Shown piece by piece: positions 7,711-17,005 of a DNA stretch of 64,000 bases. Each line of letters opens with the position of its first letter. The stretch's first letter is position 1. The DNA lies in the NCBI RefSeq assembly GCF_002356555.2, contig NZ_AP017372.2, positions 2,770,561 through 2,834,560 on the forward strand. The letters are read 5' to 3'. The notes under the pieces were generated by a model. The model made no database searches. It was not told the DNA's origin and saw nothing but the letters and a program-made list of their open reading frames with translations. The stretch comes from Halorhodospira halochloris. GTDB taxonomy: Bacteria; Pseudomonadota; Gammaproteobacteria; Nitrococcales; Halorhodospiraceae. Made by a program: the position numbers and the translations under genes.

Positions 7711-10131
7711 CCGCCGCTCACCTGTTTGGCGAAAGGTATAAAACAGATCCAAAACTCCCCTGACCCAGGCCTTCAGGGTGTCGCTCTCGGCCACCCAAGC
7801 GGCGAGCGGTGGGCTGACCCTATAGTAGGCAGACACTAAGGCCCTTCCCAGTCCATGTTGAATTAAGACCGCATCGCGGAACTCACGCAATGATTCCACT
7901 TCAGCAGCATAGGGGCTACCGTAGGCAGCTGTCGCGATGAAACAGCGTGAGTCACTGTCCGCGTTATCAAATCCTTCAAAACTCTCCACTAATTCCGCTG
8001 TTCCCGAGCCCACCACTGAGACCTGCTTCTCGTTAGACCAGTTTGAGCAGTTCTTCTCACCTTCGCGTTCATTAGTGCAATCCAGACAAGCGCGGACACT
8101 ATATGAAAAATCACCACGCCCCGGTTTATCCGTATAGGTTTTATGCTCCCTTGCAACTTGCCACAGCTCGGTGCCATCTGCACCGTGACGCCGCAACTCA
8201 TAGCAGCCTTGCTCGGTCATCGGGTATTCATACCAACGTAAGCTCACACTGTCATTTTTGGCTTCGGCGCTCGCCAACACTGGATCAGGGGGGTAAGCCT
8301 GGACATTAGCTACTCGGTACAATGTGCCCGGTTTTTGAGGCTCGTTATCTGCAAAACTGTGCGCGCCAATGGATGCCTCAACCTTAGCAATCTCGGTGAA
8401 CTCATCCTCATCACTGTAGCGGCGCTTGATGCTGTACCTGTCGGTTGTCGGGCTGCTGCCCAACCAATAAAGTTCGGCCCCACCACTGGCATCATTATCG
8501 CTGACGCTAAGATGGCTCGGTGGCACCGCACGCATTTGGGCAAGATTACCTTCCTCAGCTGACCAAGCCGACCAGGCATCCAGGCGACCACCGAGCAAAG
8601 TCCGCTCGGCGTAGTCGCGGGCATTCTCCTTGCCACCTTTCAGTTCACCGCCATAGCACTCATGGCCGAGTTCGTCAGCTAACTCTTCATTGCAAGCAAC
8701 GGTGCCCAAGATCTGTTCGCGTACTTGCAGCATACGCTCCTGGCGCTCCTGATCAGTCTGCGGTTCACCCTGTTCGGCGTTGTGCCTTTGCATGAGCAGC
8801 GCAGCAAGACCTGAGACCATCGGTGCTGCCATAGATGTGCCATCAAGGCGTTTATAGCCATCATCCAGATAAGTGCTGTAGATACCCTTGCCCGGGGCAG
8901 CTAGATGGGTGGTAAGGCGGCCGTAATTGGTGAAGCTGGTGAGCCTATCCTGCTCCTTAGCGGAGGCGGCCACTGATATTACATTTACCAGCGGCAAAGA
9001 TGCCGGCAGTGTCATCTCGGAAGGGTTATCGTTGTTGCGTTCGTTATTCCCAGCGGCAGCGACCACCAGCACGCCCTGCTCTCCGGCCGCTGCGATCGCC
9101 TCGCACTCAAGCTTACCATCGTGATTGGTCAAGTCGGCGCAATCTGTCGGCAGACGGTCCTGATTTGTCGAGGATACGGTACTAACGTAGCTGGCATTAA
9201 TGACGTCCACATTATGCTCAAGGACGTAATCCTCAATCGCCCTTATGGCATCAGCTACATTTCCGCTTCCACTACTATCCAGAAACTTCAACGCCATTAG
9301 CTGGATAGTTCGGGCCACCCCAGAGACACCGCCATTATGGCCACCGTGGGCGCCGATTATCCCTGCCACATGGGTGCCGTGGCCGTTATCATCATAAGGC
9401 TGGCCCGATTTGTCCCCATCACTACCGTCAAAGGTAAAATCCCAGCCAAAATCATCATCACACGGCAGGATGTTGCCGTCATCGTCGGTCTCATAATCAT
9501 CTGAGCACTCCTCAGCTGAGGGGTTCTGCCAGATGTTATCTTCTAGATCAGGATGGTTACGGTCGATCCCGGTATCCAATACAGCGACGACAATATCACC
9601 GGCATCGCCGACGTCATCCGCTGAGCCATCTTCGCCCATTTGCTCCCACACTTGCGGCATACCGATGCGCTCCAGGCCCCACTGCTCATCATGCAACCAA
9701 TCACTGTCGTTGGCAGCTGTTGAGTAACTACCTTCGCCGTTCTTAGCCGATCCCGCTGCACCAACTCTAAGCACCGTCCGGTTGCGCTCGACGTGTTCGA
9801 CATGAGGATCATCGATATACTTTTGTCTGATCCGTTCACGGTCGGCGTAGGGCGGCAACACCACCACTTCCCAGCCGTTAGTGCGGCTGCGCATGCGCCG
9901 ATAGTTGCCGTAAGCTTGATGGGTGGCGCGCTTGACGTTGGCCTGAGTGCCACTAGCAAAACTTACAATAAGCTCGTGAGGATCGGCACCCGAACCGGCA
10001 TGCTGAGGCGGCGGGCCACCCATAGGTGCCTGCAGAGCTGCAGGCAGCATAACGGCTAGACCAAAGACGACCCGCAGCGCCGGCAGGTGCCGGATGGCAA
10101 GACCTGCTTTACTCAGGGAACGAGCACGCAA
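7528..10131 (-). CDS. Secreted subtilisin-family (S8) serine protease with CFI-box C-terminal domain
   Basis: Order of parts: basic N-terminus and signal peptide; an inhibitor-I9-like propeptide (about 50-125, HELIVSFASG); an S8 catalytic domain with Asp186 (AVLDTGID), His251 (GHGTHVAG) and Ser433 (GTSMAAP), all intact, plus AAAGNN; two FnIII-like beta segments (about 555-720) with several Cys; and a C-terminal region beginning CFIATAAYGSPYAAEV at residue 730, the 'CFI-box' seen at the end of many exported proteins. The last ~60 residues are antisense to the convergent barrel gene and look unlike a designed domain, as if an earlier stop was lost. It is probably co-transcribed with the PrcB-like gene, which overlaps its start by 23 bases. 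Confidence 0.9.
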   Translation of the reverse strand: MRARSLSKAGLAIRHLPALRVVFGLAVMLPAALQAPMGGPPPQHAGSGADPHELIVSFASGTQANVKRATHQAYGNYRRMRSRTNGWEVVVLPPYADRERIRQKYIDDPHVEHVERNRTVLRVGAAGSAKNGEGSYSTAANDSDWLHDEQWGLERIGMPQVWEQMGEDGSADDVGDAGDIVVAVLDTGIDRNHPDLEDNIWQNPSAEECSDDYETDDDGNILPCDDDFGWDFTFDGSDGDKSGQPYDDNGHGTHVAGIIGAHGGHNGGVSGVARTIQLMALKFLDSSGSGNVADAIRAIEDYVLEHNVDVINASYVSTVSSTNQDRLPTDCADLTNHDGKLECEAIAAAGEQGVLVVAAAGNNERNNDNPSEMTLPASLPLVNVISVAASAKEQDRLTSFTNYGRLTTHLAAPGKGIYSTYLDDGYKRLDGTSMAAPMVSGLAALLMQRHNAEQGEPQTDQERQERMLQVREQILGTVACNEELADELGHECYGGELKGGKENARDYAERTLLGGRLDAWSAWSAEEGNLAQMRAVPPSHLSVSDNDASGGAELYWLGSSPTTDRYSIKRRYSDEDEFTEIAKVEASIGAHSFADNEPQKPGTLYRVANVQAYPPDPVLASAEAKNDSVSLRWYEYPMTEQGCYELRRHGADGTELWQVAREHKTYTDKPGRGDFSYSVRACLDCTNEREGEKNCSNWSNEKQVSVVGSGTAELVESFEGFDNADSDSRCFIATAAYGSPYAAEVESLREFRDAVLIQHGLGRALVSAYYRVSPPLAAWVAESDTLKAWVRGVLDLFYTFRQTGERRLPAVAEANVDQGVIGLQSETVLPGLGLIMHDTQIQACSPIFCDVDVDGPGVGYAPGIGPR

Positions 10132-10609
10132 CTGACTCTATCCCTCCTTCAACAAACAGCGCTATCAACCATGGTCTTGTCATCACTGAGCTCGCCGGTC
10201 CCTCGGGAGGCCGTGACTCCACAACCAGGCGCTTGTCATCAAAGGCCCGCAGTTGCAGGGTATAGCCCCCGCTAGGGCGCTGCTGATCGAGGGCGGCGAT
10301 CGCCCGCGCTCCGTCCGGCCAGTCCTGCGGCGGAGACTCACCGACTTGTTGCCAAATTTCCTGCCACTTCTGCTCATCAGAGATAAGCTTACAGGCCGTT
10401 TGCTCGGCTTGATGGTTTTGACCGCGCCAAACCTCGCCCGCGCCAAACGGTTCAGCTAGCACCGCCTGGCCATAGCCGAGTACACCGATAAGCAACACGA
10501 CAAAACAGTGCTGGCATATACTCGCCAAGGATTGGATAATAGGCGGTTTACCCTGCGAACCGGATACCCACCGGCAACCTACCGGAGTCTCTGAATAATG
10601 AAGCGACAC
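10109..10609 (-). CDS. PrcB-like protein, probable partner of the adjacent protease
   Basis: The C-terminal half (about residues 100-160) matches the PrcB_C pattern: RPSGGYTLQLRAF, then RLVVESRPPEGP, then TRPWLIALF. PrcB is known from Treponema denticola as a lipoprotein that stabilises the subtilisin-like PrtP complex, so the position directly upstream of, and overlapping, an S8 protease gene is strong context. A hydrophobic export segment ends at about residue 52 (YGQAVLA|EP). The GTG start has GAGGAG 9 bases upstream but lies inside argS on the other strand and gives an unusually long n-region; a later non-ATG start cannot be excluded. Confidence 0.65.
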   Translation of the reverse strand: MSLHYSETPVGCRWVSGSQGKPPIIQSLASICQHCFVVLLIGVLGYGQAVLAEPFGAGEVWRGQNHQAEQTACKLISDEQKWQEIWQQVGESPPQDWPDGARAIAALDQQRPSGGYTLQLRAFDDKRLVVESRPPEGPASSVMTRPWLIALFVEGGIESVACSFPE

Positions 10610-12364
10610 GTGGCTAATCTCCTCGATCAGGCCCTACAAGCCATGCGCGCTAACGGCGAGTTAGCGCAGGATTTGGAGCTGCCCGAAATCCAGGTTGAGC
10701 GCGCCCGTGACCGCGCCCACGGCGACTACGCTGCCAACACGGCGATGTTGCTCGCCAAACGGGCGGGCCGTAACCCCCGCGATCTAGCCGCAACGATTCG
10801 CGCGCACCTACCCACATCAGATGTAATCAGCGGTGTCGAGGTAGCTGGCCCCGGCTTTTTGAACTTCACCTTGACCCCTGCCGCTCGTCATGCGGCAGTA
10901 CGTACCGCGCTAAGCGAGGGTCGCAATTACGGCAAAAGTAATATCGGCCACGGCCATAGCGTCCATATCGAGTTCGTCTCAGCCAACCCCACCGGCCCAC
11001 TCCACGTCGGCCATGGTCGCGGTGCAGCCTTCGGCGACGCCCTTGCAAGTGTCCTGGAGGCAGGCGGCTACACTGTCCATCGAGAATACTACGTAAACGA
11101 CGCCGGACGCCAGATGGATATCCTCGCCATCTCCCTGTGGCTACGCTATCTTGAGGCAGCCGGCGAGCTGGTAGCATTCCCCAGTAAAGGCTATCAAGGC
11201 GATTATATCAAAAGTCATGCCGCGCAACTGCTAAACGCCGACGGCGAAAAACACGTGCAGCCCTTTGCCAAGCTCAAAGAAGGTTTGCCAGCTGACGGTG
11301 ATCAACCAAACGGCGATGCAGAGGCATACCTCGACTGCATGATCCATCGTGCCAAGCAATTGCTCGGCGAAAGCTCTTATCAAAGGGTTCTAGACTTCGC
11401 TCTAAGCGCCATTTTAGGCGATATAAAAGAGGACCTCGCCGCTTTCGGTGTCACCTATCATAGCTATTTCTCAGAGCGCGAGTTGGCTGATAACGGCCAT
11501 ATTGAGGCGGCTATAGACAAGCTCGCCAATGCTGGGCAGACCTATACCGCTGAGGGGGCGTTGTGGTTTCGTGCTAGCGCCTTTGGTGACGACAAGGACC
11601 GGGTACTGCGCCGCGAAAATGGGCTGACCACATATTTTGCTGCCGATATAGCTTACCACCTGAACAAACTAGAACGCGGCTATAACACCCTGATTGATGT
11701 CTGGGGGGCCGATCACCACGGCTACGTGCCGCGAGTTAAGGCCTCATTACAAGCCTTGGGTCGCAACCCCAGCGAGCTAGATGTCCGCCTGGTTCAATTC
11801 GCAATCCTTTACCGCGGCGGTGAAAAACTGCCCATGTCTACTCGCTCTGGTGAGTTTGTTACCCTGCGCGAACTGCGCGAAGAGGTAGGTAAGGATGCTG
11901 CGCGCTTTTTCTACGTCATGCGGCGCAGCGAGCAGCACATGGACTTTGACCTCGATTTAGCCAAGTCGGAGTCGGCCGATAACCCGGTGTATTACTGTCA
12001 ATACGCCCATGCTCGGGTCTGTAGCGTCTTCCGCCAGCTCTCTGAGCGCAACCTGGAGTTCGACCGGGACCAGGGGCTCACTGCCCTACCCCGGCTCGAT
12101 ACCGAGCACGAAAGTATAGTGCTCGATCTTATTGGCCGTTATCCTGAGATCGTAGAGGCAGCTGCCATTGCGCGTGAACCCCACCAGCTCGCCCAGTATT
12201 TGCGGGAGCTCGCGGCATCACTTCATACCTATTACAACGCGGTGCCGTTTATAGTAGAGGATAGTGAGCTACGCAATGCGCGTCTCGCTTTAATCGAGGC
12301 AACCCGCCAGATATTGGCCAATGGCCTTGGAATACTTGGCGTTGACGCCCCAGAGCGAATGTAA
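10598..12364 (+). CDS. argS: Arginyl-tRNA synthetase
   Basis: Cytoplasmic class I synthetase charging tRNA-Arg. The HIGH signature appears as GPLHVGHGRG at about residues 130-139 after FVSANPT, and the KMSK-like region as KLPMSTRSG near residue 410. An N-terminal Add1 domain and a C-terminal DALR anticodon-binding domain (from ~470, YCQYAHARVCSVFRQL) are recognisable. The 588 residues are normal. It precedes an FtsN-like SPOR gene by 12 bases, an arrangement common in gammaproteobacteria. The first 12 bases overlap the divergent PrcB-like gene. Confidence 0.97.
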   Translation: MKRHVANLLDQALQAMRANGELAQDLELPEIQVERARDRAHGDYAANTAMLLAKRAGRNPRDLAATIRAHLPTSDVISGVEVAGPGFLNFTLTPAARHAAVRTALSEGRNYGKSNIGHGHSVHIEFVSANPTGPLHVGHGRGAAFGDALASVLEAGGYTVHREYYVNDAGRQMDILAISLWLRYLEAAGELVAFPSKGYQGDYIKSHAAQLLNADGEKHVQPFAKLKEGLPADGDQPNGDAEAYLDCMIHRAKQLLGESSYQRVLDFALSAILGDIKEDLAAFGVTYHSYFSERELADNGHIEAAIDKLANAGQTYTAEGALWFRASAFGDDKDRVLRRENGLTTYFAADIAYHLNKLERGYNTLIDVWGADHHGYVPRVKASLQALGRNPSELDVRLVQFAILYRGGEKLPMSTRSGEFVTLRELREEVGKDAARFFYVMRRSEQHMDFDLDLAKSESADNPVYYCQYAHARVCSVFRQLSERNLEFDRDQGLTALPRLDTEHESIVLDLIGRYPEIVEAAAIAREPHQLAQYLRELAASLHTYYNAVPFIVEDSELRNARLALIEATRQILANGLGILGVDAPERM

Positions 12365-12376
12365 ACGACAAAGATC

Positions 12377-13045
12377 ATGGCCCAACAACGTAAAAAACCG
12401 ACAACACGCAGCACAAAATCCAATGCCAAGGGGTCGGGTGCGAGCGGTGGCCCGGGTGCCAGCCGACGCAATGACAAGCCCGCGCCCCCGGGCTGGATGT
12501 GGCTGCTTGGGGGGACCGTCATTGGAGGCTTGGCCTTTTCCGCGCTGCAGTTTATTCAAGATGGCGAGGACGACCCTGAGATACTTCAGCCGAGCACCGA
12601 GCAGGTAGCGGCTAGAAGCCGCTCTGAGCGGGAAGAAGAGAGGGATGAGGAAGCGGGTCCCGAGCAGGAGGAGCGCTCCTATGAGTTTTACGATATCCTG
12701 ATGCAGGACGAGGTCGCAATTCCGGAGGACGATCCGCCTCCTGCTGAGCGCCGCCGCACGGCTCACGAGGAAGAGGATGTCAAGCGTGCCCCCACCCTTG
12801 AGGAAGGCTACAGCTACCTGTTACAGGCGGGCTCCTTTCGCAACAAGGATGACGCCGAGCACATGCGCGCTTCGCTTGCCCTTGTCGGGCTGCCAGCCCA
12901 AATCCACACGGTTGAGTTAGATGATGGCCAGAACTGGCATAGAGTCAGGGTCGGCCCGATTGATAAGCACGATGAGATAGAGAAGGCCCGCAAGCGCATG
13001 GAGGACAACAACATCGAGCCGCTACTCCTGCGTACTGAGGGGTAG
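12377..13045 (+). CDS. SPOR-domain cell-division protein (FtsN-like)
   Basis: Bitopic inner-membrane protein: a basic Ser/Gly/Lys-rich cytoplasmic N-terminus, one membrane helix (about 40-60, WMWLLGGTVIGGLAF), a very acidic Glu/Asp-rich linker (about 65-140), and a C-terminal SPOR domain (about 144-215, YSYLLQAGSFRNKDDA) that would bind denuded septal peptidoglycan. Position directly after argS supports the FtsN identity, though no short essential FtsN motif was verified. A hairpin with a short T run follows the stop. Confidence 0.85.
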   Translation: MAQQRKKPTTRSTKSNAKGSGASGGPGASRRNDKPAPPGWMWLLGGTVIGGLAFSALQFIQDGEDDPEILQPSTEQVAARSRSEREEERDEEAGPEQEERSYEFYDILMQDEVAIPEDDPPPAERRRTAHEEEDVKRAPTLEEGYSYLLQAGSFRNKDDAEHMRASLALVGLPAQIHTVELDDGQNWHRVRVGPIDKHDEIEKARKRMEDNNIEPLLLRTEG

Positions 13046-13063
13046 TTCTATAAGAGACTCACC

Positions 13064-13113
13064 GCGCCTTCTTGCCTGCTGACTCTAGATAAGAAGGCTG
13101 CTGGAGCGCTTTT
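13064..13113 (+). terminator. Candidate weak terminator after argS-SPOR genes
   Basis: CCTTCTT (13067-13073) pairs with AAGAAGG (13091-13097), with additional outer GCG/CGC pairing, followed closely by TTTT. The loop is long and the T run short, so it may be weak or merely fortuitous. Confidence 0.35.
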
Positions 13114-13117
13114 GCAA

Positions 13118-13981
13118 CTAACCTATTTCCTCTTGCCGCAACCTAAAGAGCGCAGAGATGTCTTCATCGCCATATCCCCGCTCGATCAGATTGTCATAAT
13201 CGCTTATGGCGCGCTCTACAAGCTCTATGCCCTTACCTTGCTGCGCCAACTCAGCCCGGACTATATCTAGATCCTTGCGGTGCAGGGCCAGCTTAAAACC
13301 CGGGGGGAAAATGGCGCGGGCGATATTCGGGCCGCGCTGAACTAGTTGCCAGTTATTGCCTGCTCCGCCACTGAGCACCTCAATCACCTGATCGAGCTCT
13401 AAGTCCTGTGCCTTGCCGTACGCTAGGCCCGCCGCAACCCCCTGCATAATCCCGGCAACCATGATCTGATTGACCGCTTTAGTAGCCTGTCCCGCGCCTA
13501 CTGGCCCCATATGATGAGCTGCAGTACAGATTGGGTCGAGTAGCGGCTGGATGCGCTCCAGGACTCGCTCATCGCCTCCCACCATCATCACCATAGAGCC
13601 TTGCCTGGCCCCCTCCGGCCCCCCAGAGACCGGGGCATCGAGAAACTCAGCCCCGGCCGAGCGCACCCTCTGCGCCGCTTCTCGCGCAGTATCAGGAGCA
13701 ACAGTGGAGGTGTCTACCACAACCGAACCGGGCGAGAGGCCTTCACTTAGATCATCAATCACACCGAGCAGGTCGTTATCGGCACTGACACTGATAAACA
13801 CCACATCAGCAGCTGCTGCCACCTGGGCCGGAGAACCGACAGCCGCGACATTGTATTCAGCGCTGAAGGCATCAGCCTTTTCCTGCGTCCGATTCCATAC
13901 AGCACTCAGCAGACTGGAATTAGCCAGGTTGGCGGCTATCCCATTACCCATTGCCCCTAATCCAATAACTCCTGCTTTCAT
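13118..13981 (-). CDS. NAD(P)-dependent beta-hydroxyacid dehydrogenase
   Basis: Member of the 3-hydroxyisobutyrate / tartronate-semialdehyde reductase family. The N-terminal Rossmann motif is GVIGLGAMGNGIAANL; the substrate signature DAPVSGGPEGARQGSM (about residues 115-130) and the catalytic-Lys region GAGQATKAVNQIMVAG (about 160-175) are intact. The 287 residues are normal. The exact substrate cannot be read from sequence. It overlaps the end of speA by 4 bases (ATGA) and must be co-translated with it, an unusual partner for arginine decarboxylase. Confidence 0.88.
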   Translation of the reverse strand: MKAGVIGLGAMGNGIAANLANSSLLSAVWNRTQEKADAFSAEYNVAAVGSPAQVAAAADVVFISVSADNDLLGVIDDLSEGLSPGSVVVDTSTVAPDTAREAAQRVRSAGAEFLDAPVSGGPEGARQGSMVMMVGGDERVLERIQPLLDPICTAAHHMGPVGAGQATKAVNQIMVAGIMQGVAAGLAYGKAQDLELDQVIEVLSGGAGNNWQLVQRGPNIARAIFPPGFKLALHRKDLDIVRAELAQQGKGIELVERAISDYDNLIERGYGDEDISALFRLRQEEIG

Positions 13982-15867
13982 GGACTGCTTCCCCCTTCTA
14001 GGTAAGTGCCACCCAGCAAACCTGCTTCCAAATCGGCTATGCAGGCGCGGCGTGAGGCCTCATCAAGCTCAGAGCCGGCGACACGCCGCCGGTAGGCGCC
14101 GCTTAACTCACGCTCATCGAAGCCGACCGAACGCAAAACGGCGCTTACACTGTCACCTCTACTGACCACAGTAAAGTGGTAGCCATGCTCATCGACCTCG
14201 ACATTGACCGAGTCGGTCTGTCCGAACAGATTATGCCGGTCACCGAGGATCTCCTGATAGGCACCGATCATAAACACACCCAACCACAGCGGCTCACCCG
14301 GTTCAGGCGCAGGAAGGGCCAAGGTGTTCTCTATCCCATCGCCATCGACATAGAGCGAGACGGTTCCGTCCGAGTCACAGGTCAAATCCTGCACGACTCC
14401 GCGGCGCGCTACCGGTTGATTCAGGCCTGCTAACGGCACTATCGGAAATATCTGCTCTATCCCCCATACATCGGGTATAGACTGAAAGACAGAAAAATTG
14501 GCGAATAGTTTGTCAGCAAGACGCTGGTTGAGTTCATCCGCAGCCTCGCGCTGATGGGGGCGCGAAGGGTTGAGCCGGGGCAGTAGCAGCTTAGCCACCG
14601 ATTCGTAACAGCGCTCGCAGTAAGCGCGTTCTACCAAGCTTAATATACCGTGCAAATAAAGGCTCTGTGCCTCTTCAAGGTAGTATCGGGCATCATGATA
14701 TATTTCCGTGGCGGGGCGCTCGGCGTGCTCGCACAAACAGCGATAGAGCTCCCTGACCACACTAGGGGCAGTCTGGGCCGGGGGATCCAAGTCATCTTCC
14801 GCCGGCACGGCGTCGGTATCAATTACCTGGGTAATCAGCACCGCGTGATGAGCCGTCATGGCCCTACCGCTTTCGGTAATCAACGTCGGATGCGGCAGAT
14901 CGTTTTCGGCACAAACCTTCTGTAAGGCATTAACCACATTGTGGGCATACTCCTCGATACTGTAATTAATCGAGCAAAACGAGCGGGACCGAGTGCCCTC
15001 GTAATCGACCCCCAGCCCACCACCAACATCGACTTTGGTAACCGGTACGCCGAGCTTGTGCAACTCAGCATAAAAGCGGGCACCTTCTCCCATGCCCTGA
15101 CGGATATCATGGACATTGGCGATCTGCGAACCGAAATGAAAGTGCAGCAATTCAAGGCAGTTGAGCAAACCGCCGTCGCCCAGTTCATCTACAACCGCTA
15201 ATGCATCAGCAACCGTCAGACCGAACTTAGAGCGCTCACCCCCGGTGTTCTGCCACTTTCCTGCCCCGATCGACGCCAGCCGAATCCTGATCCCTAAACA
15301 GGGCGTAATACCCAAACGCTTGGCTTCGCGCATCACCAAACGCGCTTCAGAGCGCTTCTCCAGCACCAGGTGAACCCGCAGCCCGAGTTGTAACCCACGC
15401 AGCGCAATGCGCACATACTCCGGGTCTTTGTAGCCATTGCAGATTATGGTTCCGCCCGCGGGGGCCATAGCTATAACGGCGAGCAGTTCGGGCTTACTGC
15501 CAGCCTCCAGGCCGACCCGGCCATCAGCGACGATCTCCTCAATCACAGAGCGCTGCTGATTGACCTTTATGGGATACACCGGCTGGTAATCGCCCGCATA
15601 ACCGACCGCCTGCATCGCCGTGCTAAAGGCCGTACATAGGGTATCAACACGATCGCGCAGGATGGCCGGAAATCTAACCAATACGGGCGCCGCAAGCCCT
15701 TGGCGCGGCAATTCCTTAACGATTTGGCGTAGCTCTACCGCTGGCCCTGAATCACGCTGCGGGCGAACGCGCAGTCGCCCCGCAGCGGAGATATCAAAAT
15801 ACCCCTCACTCCACAGCGGCACATTGTAAAGTTGACCTGCTGGAACATCTGCCGAGTCAATTTGCAT
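13978..15867 (-). CDS. speA: Biosynthetic arginine decarboxylase
   Basis: PLP enzyme converting arginine to agmatine, the first step of the ADC route to putrescine. The PLP-Lys block YPIKVNQQ lies near residue 98, the VGLEAGSKPEL and HFHFGSQI blocks follow, and the C-terminal alanine-racemase-like barrel is complete. The 629 residues match the family. It is divergent from speE across only 49 bases, so polyamine genes share one promoter region. The dehydrogenase gene overlaps its stop. Confidence 0.97.
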   Translation of the reverse strand: MQIDSADVPAGQLYNVPLWSEGYFDISAAGRLRVRPQRDSGPAVELRQIVKELPRQGLAAPVLVRFPAILRDRVDTLCTAFSTAMQAVGYAGDYQPVYPIKVNQQRSVIEEIVADGRVGLEAGSKPELLAVIAMAPAGGTIICNGYKDPEYVRIALRGLQLGLRVHLVLEKRSEARLVMREAKRLGITPCLGIRIRLASIGAGKWQNTGGERSKFGLTVADALAVVDELGDGGLLNCLELLHFHFGSQIANVHDIRQGMGEGARFYAELHKLGVPVTKVDVGGGLGVDYEGTRSRSFCSINYSIEEYAHNVVNALQKVCAENDLPHPTLITESGRAMTAHHAVLITQVIDTDAVPAEDDLDPPAQTAPSVVRELYRCLCEHAERPATEIYHDARYYLEEAQSLYLHGILSLVERAYCERCYESVAKLLLPRLNPSRPHQREAADELNQRLADKLFANFSVFQSIPDVWGIEQIFPIVPLAGLNQPVARRGVVQDLTCDSDGTVSLYVDGDGIENTLALPAPEPGEPLWLGVFMIGAYQEILGDRHNLFGQTDSVNVEVDEHGYHFTVVSRGDSVSAVLRSVGFDERELSGAYRRRVAGSELDEASRRACIADLEAGLLGGTYLEGGSSP

Positions 15868-15915
15868 CCCGGAATGGTAACATTAGTAGTGATAAACTTT
15901 GGAAAAATTGGAGGC

Positions 15916-16758
15916 ATGATGGGCGACGGCTGGTTTAGAGAAGCAGTCGAGAGTGAAGGTGTAGCATTCTCTCTAGCTATAGAACAGAAGCTGCACGATG
16001 AAACAAGCGACTTTCAGCACATTGAGGTATATCAGACCAGCCACTGGGGCAGGCTACTAGTCCTGGATGGCTGCGTTATGCTTACCGAGCGGGACGAGTT
16101 CTTCTACCACGAGATGATGTCCCACCCAGCGCTTTTCGCCCATCGCGAACCGCGAAAGGTGGCAATCATAGGCGGCGGAGACTGCGGCATCCTCCGTGAG
16201 GTTCTGCGCCACTCCAATGTTGAGCAAGCCGTGCAAGTGGAGATTGATGAGCGGGTCACGCGTGTATGCGAGCAGTACTTACCGCAGCTATGCAGCGCCA
16301 ATAATGACCCGCGCGCCACGCTACTCTTCAGCGACGGGGTGGAGTGGATACGCAGCATTGAAGAAGAGTCGCTCGACCTGATCATTGTCGACAGCACAGA
16401 TCCAGTTGGGCCGGCTGCAGGCCTTTTCACCGCGGAATTTCTCAGCGCTGCGCGCCGGGCAGTGGCTCCCGGGGGCATTGTTGTACAACAGAGCGAGTCA
16501 CCACTGCTCCACCGCGATACGGTTATAGCGCCGCTGCACCAAGCGGCTACAGAGGCCGGATTTGATGGCATCCACACTATTACCTTCCCGGTTCCCGGCT
16601 ATCCATCCGGCTGGTGGTCAGCAACCCTAATGGCCAACGGCGGTGACCCGCGCAACTTCCGGGCTGAAGATTCTGCTGATAAGGATTTCCCAACCCAGTA
16701 TTACAACGCCGACATTCACCGCGCAGCCCTAGCAACACCAGAGCTCTTGAAGTTTTGA
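15916..16758 (+). CDS. speE: Spermidine synthase
   Basis: Transfers aminopropyl from decarboxylated S-adenosylmethionine to putrescine. Family blocks are present: GRLLVLDGCVMLTERDEFFYHEMMSH (about residues 40-65), the nucleotide-binding IIGGGDCGILREVL, the DSTDPVGPA active-site loop, and QSESPLLH. Two adjacent ATGs follow TTGGAGG; the second (15919) has the better spacing of 4 bases, and either gives the expected ~280 residues. Longer upstream starts add residues not seen in the family. Confidence 0.95.
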   Translation: MMGDGWFREAVESEGVAFSLAIEQKLHDETSDFQHIEVYQTSHWGRLLVLDGCVMLTERDEFFYHEMMSHPALFAHREPRKVAIIGGGDCGILREVLRHSNVEQAVQVEIDERVTRVCEQYLPQLCSANNDPRATLLFSDGVEWIRSIEEESLDLIIVDSTDPVGPAAGLFTAEFLSAARRAVAPGGIVVQQSESPLLHRDTVIAPLHQAATEAGFDGIHTITFPVPGYPSGWWSATLMANGGDPRNFRAEDSADKDFPTQYYNADIHRAALATPELLKF

Positions 16759-16805
16759 GGCGCATCGGCGTAGCCACACAGCCGATAGCGATCATCTGAC
16801 GGCCG

Positions 16806-16857
16806 CCAATGCAGCAGCAGTAAGCCGGGTAAGGGCCCGCAGCGGCTGCTGCATTGG
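16806..16857. repeat. Perfect 13-bp inverted repeat in a convergent intergenic region
   Basis: CCAATGCAGCAGC (16806-16818) is exactly mirrored at 16845-16857. The 26-base loop ends with CGCAGCG, and the 12-mer CGCAGCGGCTGC occurs at 16838-16849 and again at 16901-16912. The 247-base gap between speE and the next leftward gene holds only this structure and GC-rich partial repeats; no T run follows, so it is not a standard terminator. Confidence 0.6.
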
Positions 16858-17005
16858 GGCCAACAGATGGTGGCACCATTGGGCTTTTGAGGTAGCAATT
16901 CGCAGCGGCTGCCACAGTGGCAACGGCATGGCTTAAAGCTCTCAGCCGCTCACCCAGAAGCCGCTCTACACAAATAAAAAGCGGTCATACGTCTTAATGC
17001 CCCAC

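Noticed and set aside
16104..16577. Leftward frame inside speE
   Set aside because: Ser/Arg/Trp-rich shadow of a highly conserved enzyme gene.
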